Source: Nocardioides aquaticus
GTDB taxonomy: Bacteria; Actinomycetota; Actinomycetes; Propionibacteriales; Nocardioidaceae
Length of the DNA stretch: 64,000 nucleotides
Direction: 5' to 3'
NCBI RefSeq assembly: GCF_018459925.1
Contig: NZ_CP075371.1
Span: forward strand, 1-64,000
The position numbers and the translations under genes are program-made. Each line of letters begins with the position of its first letter. The first letter of the stretch is position 1. Positions 1-12,471 of this stretch are shown here, piece after piece. Below the pieces are notes generated by a model. That model searched no databases. It was not told the DNA's origin and saw only the letters and a program-made list of their open reading frames with translations.

Positions 1-5
1 CAGCT

Positions 6-14
6 TGTGGACAA
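6..14. promoter_or_regulatory. DnaA box upstream of dnaA
   Basis: TGTGGACAA, the reverse complement of TTGTCCACA, the GC-adapted actinobacterial DnaA box. It lies about 90 bp before the dnaA start, where DnaA autoregulation is expected. The window begins here, so further boxes on the left cannot be seen. Confidence 0.55.
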
Positions 15-99
15 TGCTGTGGAAGGACGAGGGCCCCCACCGGACGGGACGGGCCGCAGGGCTCGCAGGAGCCCGACCGCAGACCAGGAGGGACGCGAC

Positions 100-1671
100 G
101 TGCAGCAAGGACCCGAGGACCTCGAGAGGGCCTGGCGACAGGTCGTCGAGGACGTCGCGCCGGAGAAGCAGGCCTGGCTGCGCAGCAGCGCGCTGGCCAC
201 GGTGCACGAGAACACCGCGATCATCGAGGTGCCGAACGAGTTCACCCGCACCCGGCTCGAGGGCCGCCAGCGCGGCCAGCTCGAGGACGCGCTCACCGAG
301 CTCCTCGGGCGCGAGATGCGGATCGCGGTGACGGTCAACCCCGCGCTCGAGCGCACCGACGCGGACGTGGCCACCGAGTCGGGCCCCGGCTCGCGGGGCG
401 TCGAGCACGCCGCCCGACGCGACCCCCGGGACCGGGACCACGACGATGACGAGTCGATGCGTCGACCCATCGACATGTCGACATATCGATCCGCCGGGGC
501 CCGCGGCCTCGAGGCGCACGACGGTCTCGGCGGTCCCCCCGTCGACGGGCTCGACCAGGGGGCGCCCTCACGACCCACCCCCGGTGGCGCCTCGCTGGGC
601 TCCTCCGACGGTGCCGCCCGCGCGGCCGAGACCCGGCTCAACCCCAAGTACGTCTTCGAGACCTTCGTCATCGGCTCCTCGAACCGCTTCCCCCACGCCG
701 CGGCCGTGGCCGTCGCCGAGGCGCCCGGCAAGGCGTACAACCCGCTCCTGGTCTACGGCGACTCGGGGCTGGGCAAGACCCACCTGCTCCACGCCATCGG
801 CAACTACGTCCGCAGCCTCTACACCGGCTCGAAGGTGCGCTACGTCTCCAGCGAGGAGTTCACCAACGAGTTCATCAACGCGATCCGTGACGACCGGCAG
901 GACCGCTTCAAGCGGCGCTACCGCGACGTCGACGTACTGCTGATCGACGACATCCAGTTCCTGGAGGGCAAGACCCAGACCCAGGAGGAGTTCTTCCACA
1001 CTTTCAACACCCTCCACAACGCCAACAAGCAGATCGTGCTGACCTCCGACCGCGCCCCCAAGCGGCTCGAGGCGCTCGAGGACCGGCTGCGCAACCGCTT
1101 CGAGTGGGGCCTGATCACCGACGTCCAGCCGCCCGACCTCGAGACGCGGATCGCGATCCTGCGCAAGAAGGCGGCGATGGACCGGCTCACCGCGCCGCCG
1201 GACGTGCTGGAGTTCATCGCCTCCAAGATCCAGACCAACATCCGTGAGCTGGAGGGTGCGCTGATCCGGGTCACCGCCTTCGCCAACCTGAACCGGCAGG
1301 ACGTCGACATGACGCTGGCCGAGATCGTGCTGAAGGACCTGATCCCCGAGGGCGGCGAGCCCGAGATCACCGCGCCGCTGATCATCGCGCAGACCTCGGC
1401 GTACTTCTCGCTGAGCATCGAGGAGCTCACCGGCCCGAGCCGTGGGCGGCACCTGGTGATGGCGCGCCAGATCGCGATGTACCTGTGCCGCGAGCTCACC
1501 GACCTCTCCCTGCCCAAGATCGGCGCCCAGTTCGGCAACCGCGACCACACGACGGTGATGTACGCCGACCGCAAGATCAACCAGCTGCTCGCCGAGCGCC
1601 GCCAGGTCTTCAACCAGGTCAGCGAGCTCACCAACCGGGTCAAGCTGCAGGCGCGCCAGCAGGGGTCCTGA
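100..1671 (+). CDS. dnaA: Chromosomal replication initiator DnaA
   Basis: AAA+ ATPase that binds DnaA boxes and opens oriC. Counting from the GTG at 100 (523 aa), Walker A GDSGLGKT is at residues 220-227, Walker B LLIDDIQF carries Asp283/Asp284, and the C-terminal helix-turn-helix has the DnaA signature NRDHTTVMY. The GTG at 100 is chosen because AGGAGGGA (86-93) precedes it; the frame is open back to position 7, but that stretch overlaps a DnaA box and has no ribosome-binding site. Domain II (roughly residues 100-185) is low-complexity, and its DNA at 452-490 is atypical (see findings). First gene of the classic origin block, followed by dnaN. Confidence 0.97.
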   Translation: MQQGPEDLERAWRQVVEDVAPEKQAWLRSSALATVHENTAIIEVPNEFTRTRLEGRQRGQLEDALTELLGREMRIAVTVNPALERTDADVATESGPGSRGVEHAARRDPRDRDHDDDESMRRPIDMSTYRSAGARGLEAHDGLGGPPVDGLDQGAPSRPTPGGASLGSSDGAARAAETRLNPKYVFETFVIGSSNRFPHAAAVAVAEAPGKAYNPLLVYGDSGLGKTHLLHAIGNYVRSLYTGSKVRYVSSEEFTNEFINAIRDDRQDRFKRRYRDVDVLLIDDIQFLEGKTQTQEEFFHTFNTLHNANKQIVLTSDRAPKRLEALEDRLRNRFEWGLITDVQPPDLETRIAILRKKAAMDRLTAPPDVLEFIASKIQTNIRELEGALIRVTAFANLNRQDVDMTLAEIVLKDLIPEGGEPEITAPLIIAQTSAYFSLSIEELTGPSRGRHLVMARQIAMYLCRELTDLSLPKIGAQFGNRDHTTVMYADRKINQLLAERRQVFNQVSELTNRVKLQARQQGS

Positions 1672-1682
1672 GCCGGCGAACT

Positions 1683-1709
1683 ACACGGCTGCAAGATGTG
1701 CAGCCGTGT
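1683..1709 (+). terminator. Hairpin after dnaA
   Basis: Perfect 11-bp inverted repeat ACACGGCTGCA / TGCAGCCGTGT with a 5-nt loop, 12 nt after the dnaA stop. There is no U-tract, so it is a hairpin-type terminator or a structural element at the edge of oriC. Confidence 0.5.
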
Positions 1710-2103
1710 CGTCCGAACCGGGGAGGGCCCCGGGAGAGGCTGTGGACACCCCGTGGTCGTGCCTCCACGACCGGGCCGGACCCACAGGCCGACGTGGTCC
1801 ACCGGGGTCGCGGTGCACAGGCCCTGTGGACGACGATTGCGGCGTGCGACCTGCGACGACGTCGTTCCTCCACAGACTCCACCGCTCCTACTACGACCAC
1901 TCACCTAGAGGGGGTCGGATGAACGGTGAACTCGGGAACGACGTCCTTCCTGTGGATGAGTCCCCCGCCGGCACCGGGCACGGAGCGGCGAGGTCGGGCA
2001 CGCGCCTCGTCCTCCTCGCAGCGACGTGGCAGGATCGCGTCTCCCACGTCCGGCTGCTCCCGGCCGGCGTGCCCACGACTCCTCGACCCGAAGGACCGCC
2101 ACT
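1710..2103. other. Candidate oriC, dnaA-dnaN intergenic region
   Basis: The dnaA-dnaN gap of 432 bp has no credible gene and holds degenerate DnaA-box-like 9-mers: TGTGGACAC (1741-1749), TGTGGACGA (1825-1833), TCCTCCACA (1866-1874) and TGTGGATGA (1951-1959). In many actinobacteria oriC lies in this gap. The boxes are weak matches and no clear AT-rich unwinding element is visible, so the origin call rests mainly on gene order. Confidence 0.55.
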
Positions 2104-3243
2104 GTGAAGTTCCGTGTCGAACGCGACGTCTTCGCCGACGCCGTCGCCTGGGCGGCGCGGAGCCTCCCGGTGCGGCCGAGCGTCCCGGTCCTCGCCGGTC
2201 TGCTGATCACCGCCGGGGACGAGGGCCTGGTGCTGTCGAGCTTCGACTACGAGACCTCCGCCCGGGCCAACCTCAACGCCGACGTCAGCGAGGACGGCAC
2301 CGTCCTGGTCAGCGGCCGGCTGCTCGCCGACATCTGCCGCAGCCTGCCCGCCAAGCCGGTCGAGGTCGCCCTGGACGGCTCCCGCGTCTCGCTGACCTGC
2401 GGCTCCGCGCGGTTCAGCCTGCAGACGATGCCGGTCGAGGACTACCCGGCCATCCCGGACATGCCGACCGCCACCGGCACCGTCGGCAGCGACGTCTTCG
2501 CCCACGCCGTCGCCCAGGCCGTCACCGCCGCCGGTCGCGACGACATGCTGCCGGTGCTCACCGGTGTCCGCCTCGAGATCGACGGCAGCACGATGTCGCT
2601 GCTGGCCACCGACCGGTTCCGGCTCTCCCAGCGTGAGCTCGACTGGTCCCCGCGCACCCCCGACGAGACCGTGGCGGCGCTGGTGCCGGCGAAGGTCCTG
2701 GCCGACACCGCCAAGTCGCTCACCGCCGGCAGCGAGGTGACCATCGCGCTGTCCTCCGGCGGCGCGGGCGAGGGACTCATCGGGTTCGAGGGCAACGCCC
2801 CCGGCGGGGTGCGCCGGACGACGACGCGCCTGCTCGACGGCGAGTTCCCCAAGGTCCGCAGCCTGTTCCCGAGCGAGAAGCTGACCGTCGCCTCGGTCGA
2901 CAAGGCCTCGCTGATCGAGTCGGTCAAGCGCGTCGCCCTCGTCGCCGAGCGCAACACCGCGGTGCAGATGGCCTTCTCCGACGGCACCCTGACCCTCGAC
3001 GCGGGCACGGGCGACGAGGCCCAGGCCTCGGAGTCGATCGAGGCCGCCATCCGGGGCGACGACCTGACCACCGGGTTCAACCCGCAGTTCCTGCTCGACG
3101 GCCTCGGTGCCATCGACCAGCCCACCGTCGAGCTCGCCTTCACCCAGGCGGCCAAGCCCGTGGTGATCTCGGGCTCGGTCGAGGACGGCGCACCGGACCC
3201 CGGCTTCCGCTACCTGCTGATGCCGCGCCGGCTGCTGTCCTGA
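2104..3243 (+). CDS. dnaN: DNA polymerase III beta subunit (sliding clamp)
   Basis: Ring-shaped processivity clamp that tethers DNA polymerase III to DNA. The protein begins MKFRVERDVFADAV and has the three-domain clamp length (379 aa); the C-terminus YLLMPRRLLS fits the conserved P-M-R end that lines the partner-binding pocket. The GTG at 2104 is chosen over the upstream in-frame ATG at 2026 because homology starts at KFRVERD and GAAGGA precedes it. It lies between oriC and gnd in the standard actinobacterial order. Confidence 0.97.
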   Translation: MKFRVERDVFADAVAWAARSLPVRPSVPVLAGLLITAGDEGLVLSSFDYETSARANLNADVSEDGTVLVSGRLLADICRSLPAKPVEVALDGSRVSLTCGSARFSLQTMPVEDYPAIPDMPTATGTVGSDVFAHAVAQAVTAAGRDDMLPVLTGVRLEIDGSTMSLLATDRFRLSQRELDWSPRTPDETVAALVPAKVLADTAKSLTAGSEVTIALSSGGAGEGLIGFEGNAPGGVRRTTTRLLDGEFPKVRSLFPSEKLTVASVDKASLIESVKRVALVAERNTAVQMAFSDGTLTLDAGTGDEAQASESIEAAIRGDDLTTGFNPQFLLDGLGAIDQPTVELAFTQAAKPVVISGSVEDGAPDPGFRYLLMPRRLLS

Positions 3244-3284
3244 CCGGCCGACCCACGCCCGTACCCGACCGCAGGGGGACCCCA

Positions 3285-4199
3285 GTGAGCGACACCATGA
3301 CCATCGGACTCGTCGGCCTCGGCAAGATGGGCGGCAACATGCGTACCCGCATGCGCAACGCCGGCCTCACCGTCGTGGGCTACGACCGCAACCCCGAGGT
3401 CGCCGACGTCGGCAGCCTCGAGGAGCTGGTCGCGCAGCTGCCCTCGCCCCGGGTGGTCTGGGTGATGGTGCCCTCGGGCGAGCCCACCCGCGCCACGGTC
3501 ACCGCGCTGGCCGACCTGCTCGCCGACGGCGACCTGGTCGTCGACGGCGGCAACTCGCGGTGGACCGACGACGAGGACCACGCCGCGATCCTGCGCGAGC
3601 GCGGTGTCGGGTTCGTCGACTGCGGCGTGTCCGGCGGGGTCTGGGGCCTGGAGAACGGGTACGCCCTGATGTGCGGCGGCTCGGTCGAGGACGTGGCGCT
3701 GGTGCAGCCGGCGTTCGACGCCCTGCGTCCCGAGGGCGACTCGGGCTTCGTCCACGCCGGTCCCCGGCCCGGCGCCGGCCACTTCTCCAAGATGGTCCAC
3801 AACGGCATCGAGTACGCCATGATGCAGGCCTACGCCGAGGGGTTCGAGCTGCTCGAGGCCGCCGACATGGTCGACAACGTGGTGGACGTGCTCGACTCCT
3901 GGCGCGGCGGAACGGTGGTCCGGTCCTGGCTGCTCGACCTGCTCGTCGCGGCCCTGCGTGACGACACCCACCTCGACGGCATCGCCGGCTGGGCCGACGA
4001 CTCGGGCGAGGGTCGGTGGACCGTGGAGGCCGCGATCGACCACGCCGTCCCGGTCCCCGCGATCGCGGCGTCCCTCTTCGCCCGGTTCTCCTCCCGCCAG
4101 GACGACAGCCCGGCGATGAAGGCGGTCGCTGCGATGCGCAACCAGTTCGGCGGACACGCCACCCACACCGAGCCGCCGTCCGGCGGCTCCGCCGGCTGA
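3285..4199 (+). CDS. gnd: 6-phosphogluconate dehydrogenase, decarboxylating (short type)
   Basis: Oxidises and decarboxylates 6-phosphogluconate to ribulose 5-phosphate in the pentose phosphate pathway. The N-terminal Rossmann motif [12 protein letters not shown], the substrate motif [10 protein letters not shown] and the catalytic-region [19 protein letters not shown] (near residue 170) are all visible. 304 aa is the length of the short, often NAD-linked form common in actinobacteria. The GTG at 3285 follows AGGGGG; the ATG at 3297 is an alternative. Its place between dnaN and recF is typical of the order Propionibacteriales and its relatives. Confidence 0.95.
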   Translation: MSDTMTIGLVGLGKMGGNMRTRMRNAGLTVVGYDRNPEVADVGSLEELVAQLPSPRVVWVMVPSGEPTRATVTALADLLADGDLVVDGGNSRWTDDEDHAAILRERGVGFVDCGVSGGVWGLENGYALMCGGSVEDVALVQPAFDALRPEGDSGFVHAGPRPGAGHFSKMVHNGIEYAMMQAYAEGFELLEAADMVDNVVDVLDSWRGGTVVRSWLLDLLVAALRDDTHLDGIAGWADDSGEGRWTVEAAIDHAVPVPAIAASLFARFSSRQDDSPAMKAVAAMRNQFGGHATHTEPPSGGSAG

Positions 4200-4260
4200 A
4201 CCGCTCCTAGACTGGCCCGGTCGTCCCGTCCGGGCGCGGCGCGGGAGGAGGACGCACCAG

Positions 4261-5439
4261 GTGTACGTCTCCCACCTGTCCCTGCACGACTTCCGCTCCT
4301 GGCCGAGCGCCGAGATCGCGCTCGACCCGGGCGTCACCGCCTTCACCGGCCGCAACGGCCAGGGCAAGACCAACCTGGTCGAGGCCGTCGACTACCTCTC
4401 GCGGCTCAGCTCGCACCGGGTCGCCACCGACGCGCCGCTGGTCCGTGCGGGCTGCGACCGGGCGGTGGTGCGCGCCTCGGTCGTGCGCGAGGGGCGGACG
4501 GCGCTGCTCGAGGTCGAGCTCGTCCCCGGCAAGGCCAACCGGGCGCGGGTCAACCGGTCCCCGCTGCCGCGCACCCGTGACCTGGTCGGGCTGGTGCGCA
4601 CCGTCGTCTTCGCCCCCGACGACCTCGCCCTGGTCAAGGGCGACCCCGGCGAGCGGCGGCGGTTCCTCGACGACCTGCTGGTCCTGCGCGCGCCGCGGCT
4701 GGCCGGGGTCCGCGCCGACTACGACCGGGTCCTGCGGCAGCGCAACACGCTGCTGAAGTCGCTGCGCCAGGCCCGCCGCGGGTCGTCGGCGGAGGGCGCG
4801 CTGGCCACGCTCGAGGTGTGGGACGACCACCTCACCCGCACCGGCGCCGAGCTGTGGGCCGAACGCGTCGCGCTGGTCACCGCGCTGGCGCCGTACGCCG
4901 GGGCCGCCTACGCCGCGGTCGCCCGCGGCGCCGTCCGTGACGACGTGGGGATGTCCTACCGCTCCGCCTGCCCGGCCCCCGATGGTCTCGACCCGGCCGC
5001 GCCCGACCTGGCGGCCCTCACCGACGCCCTGCGCGGCGAGCTCGCGGGCCGTCGCGGCGACGAGCTCGACCGCGGCGTGACGCTGGTCGGTCCGCACCGC
5101 GACGAGCTGCTGCTCACCCTCGCCGGCCCGGCCGGCCCGGCCGACCCCCTGCCGGTCAAGGGGTACGCCTCGCACGGGGAGAGCTGGTCGTTCGCGCTGG
5201 CGATGCGGCTGGCGTCCTACGACCTGCTGCGCGCGGACGGCGACGACCCGATCCTGGTGCTCGACGACGTGTTCGCCGAGCTCGACGCGCAGCGCCGCTC
5301 CCAGCTCGCCGAGCTCGTCGCGGGCGCCGAGCAGGTGCTGGTCACCGCGGCGGTGCCCGAGGACGTGCCGGCGGCGCTGGCGGGGGTGCGGTTCGCCGTC
5401 GCGGACGGCGCCGTGACGAGGGTCGACGACGATGGCTGA
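4261..5439 (+). CDS. recF: DNA replication and repair protein RecF
   Basis: SMC-like ATPase that helps load RecA at single-strand gaps and stalled forks. Walker A GRNGQGKT is at residues 30-37; the signature and Walker B region [11 protein letters not shown] is near the C-terminus. 392 aa, family length. The GTG start at 4261 follows GGGAGGAGG. The last 8 bases overlap the next gene, indicating translational coupling. Confidence 0.96.
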   Translation: MYVSHLSLHDFRSWPSAEIALDPGVTAFTGRNGQGKTNLVEAVDYLSRLSSHRVATDAPLVRAGCDRAVVRASVVREGRTALLEVELVPGKANRARVNRSPLPRTRDLVGLVRTVVFAPDDLALVKGDPGERRRFLDDLLVLRAPRLAGVRADYDRVLRQRNTLLKSLRQARRGSSAEGALATLEVWDDHLTRTGAELWAERVALVTALAPYAGAAYAAVARGAVRDDVGMSYRSACPAPDGLDPAAPDLAALTDALRGELAGRRGDELDRGVTLVGPHRDELLLTLAGPAGPADPLPVKGYASHGESWSFALAMRLASYDLLRADGDDPILVLDDVFAELDAQRRSQLAELVAGAEQVLVTAAVPEDVPAALAGVRFAVADGAVTRVDDDG

Positions 5440-6040
5440 CCCCGACGGCGAGGCACCCGCCGAGGAGGTCCCGGCGGCGACCCCGGGGGCGGCGGAGCCG
5501 ACCGCCGAGGAGCCGCACCGCGACGACGGGCTCGACCTCGCGCGCACGATCGCCCGGGCCACGGTCGGCACGACCGGTCCCGCCCGGCGTCGCCGGGGCA
5601 AGGACGCGACGACCCGCGACGCCGCGGCCGCGGCCGCGGCCCGGTCCGGGCGACGTCGCAGCAGCGGCGCGCACCCCGACGACCGGGACCCGCAGCTGCT
5701 CGGCAGCAGCCTGTCCCGGCTGGTCGCCGACCACGGGTGGGAGCTCGACCTGCGCATCCGCAGCCTGTTCGCGCGGTGGGAGGAGCTGGTCGGCGCCGAG
5801 GTCGCCGAGCACAGCACGCCCGAGTCCTTCGCCGAGGGTCGCCTGGTGGTGCGCGCCCACTCCACCGCCTGGGGCACCCAGTTACGGCTGCTGGCCCCGA
5901 CGCTGCTGCGCCGGTTGGCCGAGGAGGTCGGCGACGGGGTCGTCACGGTGATCGACGTGCTCGGGCCGCACGCCCCGGGCTGGACCCGGGGGCGTCTGTC
6001 GACCCGCGACTCCCGCGGTCCCCGCGACACCTACGGCTGA
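5432..6040 (+). CDS. DUF721 / DciA-family protein
   Basis: Small protein of the DUF721 (DciA-like) family, always found between recF and gyrB in actinobacteria; DciA proteins help load the replicative helicase DnaB in bacteria lacking DnaC. The conserved domain is C-terminal (about residues 90-190): [16 protein letters not shown], then [17 protein letters not shown] and [15 protein letters not shown]. The first 90 residues are disordered, Ala/Arg-rich and without a recognisable fold. It overlaps recF by 8 bp. Helicase loading here is inferred from the family. Confidence 0.88.
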   Translation: MADPDGEAPAEEVPAATPGAAEPTAEEPHRDDGLDLARTIARATVGTTGPARRRRGKDATTRDAAAAAAARSGRRRSSGAHPDDRDPQLLGSSLSRLVADHGWELDLRIRSLFARWEELVGAEVAEHSTPESFAEGRLVVRAHSTAWGTQLRLLAPTLLRRLAEEVGDGVVTVIDVLGPHAPGWTRGRLSTRDSRGPRDTYG

Positions 6041-6322
6041 GGGATCCCCGGCGTCCGGCGTGGGTGCCGCGACGCCCGGCGGCCCGGGCACCAGGAGCCC
6101 CCTGTGAGCCCTTCGTGGCCCTCGCTGGCGTATCCGCCCCCGGCGACCCCCTGCTCGGCCCCGCAGGCAGGCTTCCCGGGGCGCCTGGGGCCCTTCCACG
6201 GCTCGCCGAGCCCTCCCGGCTGGGGACGATGCGTGGCCAGGAGCCGTACGCGCGGTATGCTGGGTCCGTTCCGGCCTCCGCCGGACCCTGCCTGTCTGAC
6301 TCCAGCTCGAAGAAGGTTGTGC
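6041..6322 (+). other. Intergenic leader of gyrB
   Basis: 282 bp without a convincing gene; the gyrB frame stays open upstream to 6104 but has no coding character. A -10-like TATGCT at 6256-6261 is the best promoter hint; no good -35 is seen. AGAAGG before the GTG at 6323 is the ribosome-binding site. Confidence 0.35.
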
Positions 6323-8482
<2,160 letters not shown>

Positions 8483-8533
8483 GTCTCTAGCACTCACCCT
8501 AGACAGTCGTAGAAGCAACCAGAGAGAGCGATC

Positions 8534-11281
8534 GTGACCGAGACCCCCACCGGCGGCACCCCGACCGGATCCCGGATCGAGCCGGTCGAGCTGCAGACCT
8601 CCATGCAGCGCGCCTACATCGACTACGCCATGGCCGTCATCGTCGGCCGGGCCCTGCCCGACGTGCGCGACGGCCTGAAGCCCGTGCACCGCCGCGTGCT
8701 CTACGCCATGTACGACGGTGGCTACCGCCCCGACCGCGGCTTCTCCAAGTGCAGCCGCGTCGTCGGCGACGTGATGGGGCAGTACCACCCGCACGGCGAC
8801 ACCGCGATCTACGACACCCTGGTCCGCCTGGCGCAGCCCTGGGTGATGCGGGCGCCGCTGATCAACGGCCAGGGCAACTTCGGCTCGCCGGGCAACGACT
8901 CCGCCGCGGCGATGCGGTACACCGAGTGCCGGATGGCGCCGCTGGCCATGGAGATGGTGCGCGACATCGAGAAGGAGACCGTCGACTTCCAGCCCAACTA
9001 CGACGGTCGCTCGCAGGAGCCCGTCGTCCTGCCGGCGCGGTTCCCGAACCTGCTGACCAACGGCTCCGCCGGCATCGCGGTCGGGATGGCCACCTCGATC
9101 CCGCCGCACAACCTGCGCGAGGTCGCCGAGGGCGCCCGCTGGGCGCTCGAGCACCCCGACGCCACCAAGCAGGAGCTGCAGGACGCGCTGATCGAGCGGA
9201 TCAAGGGCCCCGACTTCCCCAACGGCGCCACCATCGTGGGCCGCCAGGGCATCGAGCAGGCCTACCGCACCGGGCGCGGCTCGATCACGCAGCGGGCGAT
9301 CATCGACGTCGACGAGGACGCCAAGGGCCGTACCATGCTCGTGATCACCGAGCTGCCCTACATGGTCAACCCCGACAACCTCGCCCTGAAGATCGCCGAG
9401 CTGGCCGACTCCGGCCGGGTGCAGGGCATCGCCGACGTACGCGACGACACCTCCGACCGCACCGGTCAGCGCCTGGTGATCATCCTGCGCCGTGACGCCG
9501 TGGCCCGCGTGGTGCTCAACAACCTGCTCAAGCACACCGAGCTGCAGAGCAACTTCAGCGCCAACATGCTGGCCCTGGTCGACGGGGTGCCGCGCACCCT
9601 GTCGATCGACGCGTTCATCAGCAACTGGGTCGAGCACCAGATCGAGGTCATCCGGCGCCGCACCGAGTACCTCCTGCGCGAGGCCGAGAACCGGGCCCAC
9701 ATCCTGCGCGGCCTGGTCAAGGCCCTCGACATGCTCGACGAGGTGATCGCGCTGATCCGGCGCTCGCCCGAGGTCGAGGACGCGCGCGACGGCCTGATGT
9801 CGCTGCTCGAGATCGACGAGATCCAGGCCCGCGCGATCCTGGAGCTGCAGCTGCGCCGGCTCGCGGCGCTGGAGCGGCAGAAGATCATCGACGAGCTGGC
9901 CGAGATCGAGCGGACCATCGCCGACCTCGAGGACATCCTGGCCAACGTCACCCGCCAGCGCCAGATCGTGGCCGACGAGCTGGCCGAGGTCGTCGAGAAG
10001 TACGGCGACGACCGGCGTACCCAGATCGTGGCCGCCGAGGGCGACCTGTCGATGGAGGACCTGATCCCCGACGACGAGCTCGTCGTCTCCATCACCCGCG
10101 GCGGCTACGCCAAGCGCACCTCCCGCGCGCTGTACCGCACCCAGAAGCGCGGCGGCAAGGGCGTGCGGGGCGCGGCTCTGCGCGGCGACGACGTCGTCGA
10201 GCACCTGATGGCCACCACCAACCACCACTGGCTGCTGTTCTTCACCACGGCCGGACGCGTGTACCGCACCAAGGCCTACACGCTGCCCGAGGCCTCCCGG
10301 GACGCCAAGGGCGGGCACGTCGCCGGCCTGCTGTCGTTCCAGCCCGACGAGTCGATCGCGCAGGTCCTGGCGATCCGCGACTACGACCAGCTGCCGTACC
10401 TCGTGCTCGCGACCCGGCACGGCCTGGTCAAGAAGACCCGCCTGGCCGACTACAACAGCCCGCGCCAGGCCGGCATCATCGCGATCAACTTCCGCGAGGA
10501 GCACCCGACGCTGGGCCAGGACGAGCTGATCGGCGCCGAGCTGGTCAGCGCCGACGACGAGATCCTGCTGGTCTCGCGCCGCGGCCAGGCGATCCGCTTC
10601 CGCGCAGACGACGCCCAGCTGCGTCCGATGGGACGCGCCACCTCGGGCGTCTCCGGGATGAAGTTCCGCGAGGAGGACTCGCTGCTGTCCATGTCGGTCA
10701 TCCGCGCCGCCCAGGTCGCGGCCGAGGAGGCCGCGGGCCTCGCCGAGGGCACGGAGGACTCGCCGGACGTGGAGGCGTCGCCCGAGGAGGTCGCGGAGGT
10801 CAAGCCGCAGTACGTCTTCACGATCACCGACGGCGGGTTCGCCAAGCGCACCCGGATCAGCGAGTACCGCACCCAGTCGCGCGGCGGCCTGGGGATCAAG
10901 GCGATGGCCCTGGCCAACGAGGACCGCGGCGGCCTCGTCGGCGCGTTCATCGTCGAGGACGGCGACGAGGTGCTCTCGATCACCGCCACCGGCCAGGTCG
11001 TGCGCAGCCCCGTCAACGACGACTTCCGCGCCACCGGCCGCTCCACCATGGGGGTCCGGTTCGTGACCACCAAGTCCGGCGACAGCGTCGCCGTCGTGGC
11101 CCGCTCCGTCGAGGCCAAGGTCGAGGCCACGGTGGAGGGCGAGGTCGAGGGCGAGGGCGAGGTGGCCGGCGAGTCGTCCGATTCGCCCGCGGCTGACATG
11201 ATCGAGACGACCGGGGCGGCCGACGACGCCGCAGAGGTCGCCGGCGACCAGGGCGGCGACGACGCCGGGGAGGACACCTGA
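8534..11281 (+). CDS. gyrA: DNA gyrase subunit A
   Basis: Breakage-reunion subunit of gyrase. The catalytic tyrosine is Tyr129 in AAMRYTECR; the quinolone-determining region reads [10 protein letters not shown] with Thr90, Ala91 and Asp94. C-terminal beta-pinwheel repeats follow, including a GyrA-box-like QKRGGKG. A Glu/Asp-rich tail of about 55 residues ends the protein (915 aa, longer than the usual 830-860 because of an acidic insertion near residue 735-755 and this tail). GTG start after AGAGAGAG. One base separates it from the DUF3566 gene. Confidence 0.97.
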   Translation: MTETPTGGTPTGSRIEPVELQTSMQRAYIDYAMAVIVGRALPDVRDGLKPVHRRVLYAMYDGGYRPDRGFSKCSRVVGDVMGQYHPHGDTAIYDTLVRLAQPWVMRAPLINGQGNFGSPGNDSAAAMRYTECRMAPLAMEMVRDIEKETVDFQPNYDGRSQEPVVLPARFPNLLTNGSAGIAVGMATSIPPHNLREVAEGARWALEHPDATKQELQDALIERIKGPDFPNGATIVGRQGIEQAYRTGRGSITQRAIIDVDEDAKGRTMLVITELPYMVNPDNLALKIAELADSGRVQGIADVRDDTSDRTGQRLVIILRRDAVARVVLNNLLKHTELQSNFSANMLALVDGVPRTLSIDAFISNWVEHQIEVIRRRTEYLLREAENRAHILRGLVKALDMLDEVIALIRRSPEVEDARDGLMSLLEIDEIQARAILELQLRRLAALERQKIIDELAEIERTIADLEDILANVTRQRQIVADELAEVVEKYGDDRRTQIVAAEGDLSMEDLIPDDELVVSITRGGYAKRTSRALYRTQKRGGKGVRGAALRGDDVVEHLMATTNHHWLLFFTTAGRVYRTKAYTLPEASRDAKGGHVAGLLSFQPDESIAQVLAIRDYDQLPYLVLATRHGLVKKTRLADYNSPRQAGIIAINFREEHPTLGQDELIGAELVSADDEILLVSRRGQAIRFRADDAQLRPMGRATSGVSGMKFREEDSLLSMSVIRAAQVAAEEAAGLAEGTEDSPDVEASPEEVAEVKPQYVFTITDGGFAKRTRISEYRTQSRGGLGIKAMALANEDRGGLVGAFIVEDGDEVLSITATGQVVRSPVNDDFRATGRSTMGVRFVTTKSGDSVAVVARSVEAKVEATVEGEVEGEGEVAGESSDSPAADMIETTGAADDAAEVAGDQGGDDAGEDT

Positions 11282-11282
11282 G

Positions 11283-11966
11283 ATGAGTGACGGATCGGGC
11301 CGCAGCGCCGGCACACGCGCCGACGGGCCGGGCGACGACGCCACCCGCAAGGTCCCCATCACCCCGGCGGCGACGCCGTCCGGGGGTGCGGGGAGGACGA
11401 AGGGCACCGGGAGCACGGCCGCCGAGGCCAAGGGCGGCGTCTCCGACGACACCGCGTCGCGACCGCCGCTGATCGAGCGGATCCAGGCCAAGCTGGCCTC
11501 GGCCACCGAGGAGCACCGGGCCAACGCGTCGGCGAAGTCGGAGCACACCACCTCGACGAGCAGCCAGGTCAAGACCGGCGGCGGGAGCCGTACGCCCCGA
11601 CGGGCGCGGCTCCGGCTGACCCGGATCGACCCGTGGACGGTCATGAAGACCTCGTTCCTGCTGGCCATCGCGTTCGGCGTGGTGACCGTGGTCGCGGTGG
11701 CGATGATCTGGTCGGTGCTCGACGCCGCGGGGGTCTGGGACTCGATCAACACCACGATCCAGGAGAGCGTCGGCGGACCCGACACCGCCGACCTCGACGT
11801 GGAGAACTACATCGGCACCTCCCGCGTGCTGGGCTTCACCGTGGTCGTCGCGGCGATCGACGTCGTGCTGATCACGGCGATCGCCACGCTGACCGCGTTC
11901 CTCTACAACATGTCCGCGGCGCTGCTCGGCGGCGTCGAGGTCACCCTGTCGGAGGACCAGAACTGA
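11283..11966 (+). CDS. DUF3566 membrane protein
   Basis: Conserved actinobacterial membrane protein of unknown function that almost always follows gyrA. Residues 1-110 are a disordered cytoplasmic tail rich in Gly, Ser and Thr. Two hydrophobic helices follow, one starting at MKTSFLLAIAFGVVTVVAV and one at VLGFTVVVAAIDVVLITAI; the end YNMSAALLGGVEVTLSED matches the family. The ATG sits one base after the gyrA stop, so the two are co-transcribed. A strong terminator follows. Confidence 0.88.
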   Translation: MSDGSGRSAGTRADGPGDDATRKVPITPAATPSGGAGRTKGTGSTAAEAKGGVSDDTASRPPLIERIQAKLASATEEHRANASAKSEHTTSTSSQVKTGGGSRTPRRARLRLTRIDPWTVMKTSFLLAIAFGVVTVVAVAMIWSVLDAAGVWDSINTTIQESVGGPDTADLDVENYIGTSRVLGFTVVVAAIDVVLITAIATLTAFLYNMSAALLGGVEVTLSEDQN

Positions 11967-12004
11967 TCGCCGCCGCACCCCTTCCGACCTGCGAACTCAG
12001 GTCG

Positions 12005-12030
12005 GCGGAGCCCGTTTTGTCGGGCTCCGC
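12005..12030 (+). terminator. Rho-independent terminator of the gyrBA operon
   Basis: 10-bp perfect stem GCGGAGCCCG / CGGGCTCCGC with loop TTTTGT. A smaller hairpin (GACCTG/CAGGTC) precedes it. The following bases are G-rich rather than a U-tract. Confidence 0.65.
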
Positions 12031-12046
12031 GGGGGTGGGGTAGTGT
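12017..12046 (+). promoter_or_regulatory. Putative tRNA-Ile promoter
   Basis: TTGTCG at 12017-12022, an 18-bp spacer, then TAGTGT at 12041-12046, about 45 bp before the tRNA. The -35 element lies in the loop and 3' arm of the preceding terminator, so termination and initiation signals share bases. Confidence 0.45.
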
Positions 12047-12089
12047 CACCCCTCGGCCGCAGGTCGGCCATGTCGGCCGCGGCCGGAGC

Positions 12090-12163
12090 GGGCCTATAGC
12101 TCAGACGGTTAGAGCGCTTCCCTGATAAGGAAGAGGTCACAGGTTCAAGTCCTGTTAGGCCCA
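12090..12163 (+). tRNA. tRNA-Ile (anticodon GAT)
   Basis: 74-nt cloverleaf: acceptor GGGCCTA pairs with TAGGCCC, D-loop TAGCTCAGACGG, anticodon loop CTGATAA with anticodon GAT, and T-loop GGTTCAAGTCC. CCA is encoded at 12164-12166. Confidence 0.97.
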
Positions 12164-12213
12164 CCAGCACCATCCCCGCAGCCCGGACCAGCCCCACCAC
12201 CGTTGGAGAGACC

Positions 12214-12339
12214 ATGAAGAAGGTCGTCCTCGCCGTGCTGGCCGCCGCCGGCGCCGTCGTCGTCAAGCGCCGGTTCGACGACGGTCGGGCCGAGCAGGCG
12301 CTCTGGGCCGAGGCCACCGACCCGGTCGAGCGGACCTGA
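12214..12339 (+). CDS. DLW-39 family micro-protein
   Basis: 41-residue protein starting [17 protein letters not shown] with a short hydrophobic N-terminus, a basic KRR, then an acidic/aromatic tail [13 protein letters not shown]. This fits the tiny DLW-39 family found beside gyrA/tRNA-Ile in actinobacteria; the usual DLW is ALW here. GGAGAG lies 8 bases upstream of the ATG. Function is unknown; the hydrophobic stretch suggests membrane association. Confidence 0.85.
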   Translation: MKKVVLAVLAAAGAVVVKRRFDDGRAEQALWAEATDPVERT

Positions 12340-12393
12340 GCGGCCACCACCACCCGTACGACCCGCACCACCGGCCGCACCCGCGGCCGACCC

Positions 12394-12466
12394 GGGGCCT
12401 TGGCGCAATTGGTAGCGCACCTGCTTTGCAAGCAGGGGGTTAGGGGTTCGAGTCCCCTAGGCTCCA
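12394..12466 (+). tRNA. tRNA-Ala (anticodon TGC), island insertion site
   Basis: 73-nt cloverleaf: acceptor GGGGCCT pairs with AGGCTCC (one G-U pair), anticodon loop TTTGCAA with anticodon TGC, and T-arm AGGGGTTCGAGTCCCCT. The 3' 45 bases belong to the 48-bp att repeat, so the island integrated in the anticodon-to-T-arm half and restored an intact tRNA. CCA is not encoded. Confidence 0.97.
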
Positions 12467-12469
12467 CCG
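12422..12469. repeat. attL, 48-bp direct repeat
   Basis: Begins TGCTTTGCAAGCAGG and ends CTAGGCTCCACCG; identical in all 48 positions to 26996-27043. It covers the tRNA-Ala anticodon arm to its 3' end plus three bases. Such a duplication is the product of tyrosine-recombinase integration. Confidence 0.95.
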
Positions 12470-12471
12470 AG

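Noticed and set aside
568..1548. Antisense open frame across dnaA
   Set aside because: Mirror of codon-3 GC bias; no homology or ribosome site.
1926..2636. 236-codon frame across oriC and dnaN start
   Set aside because: Arg/Pro-rich shadow; dnaN is clear in another frame.
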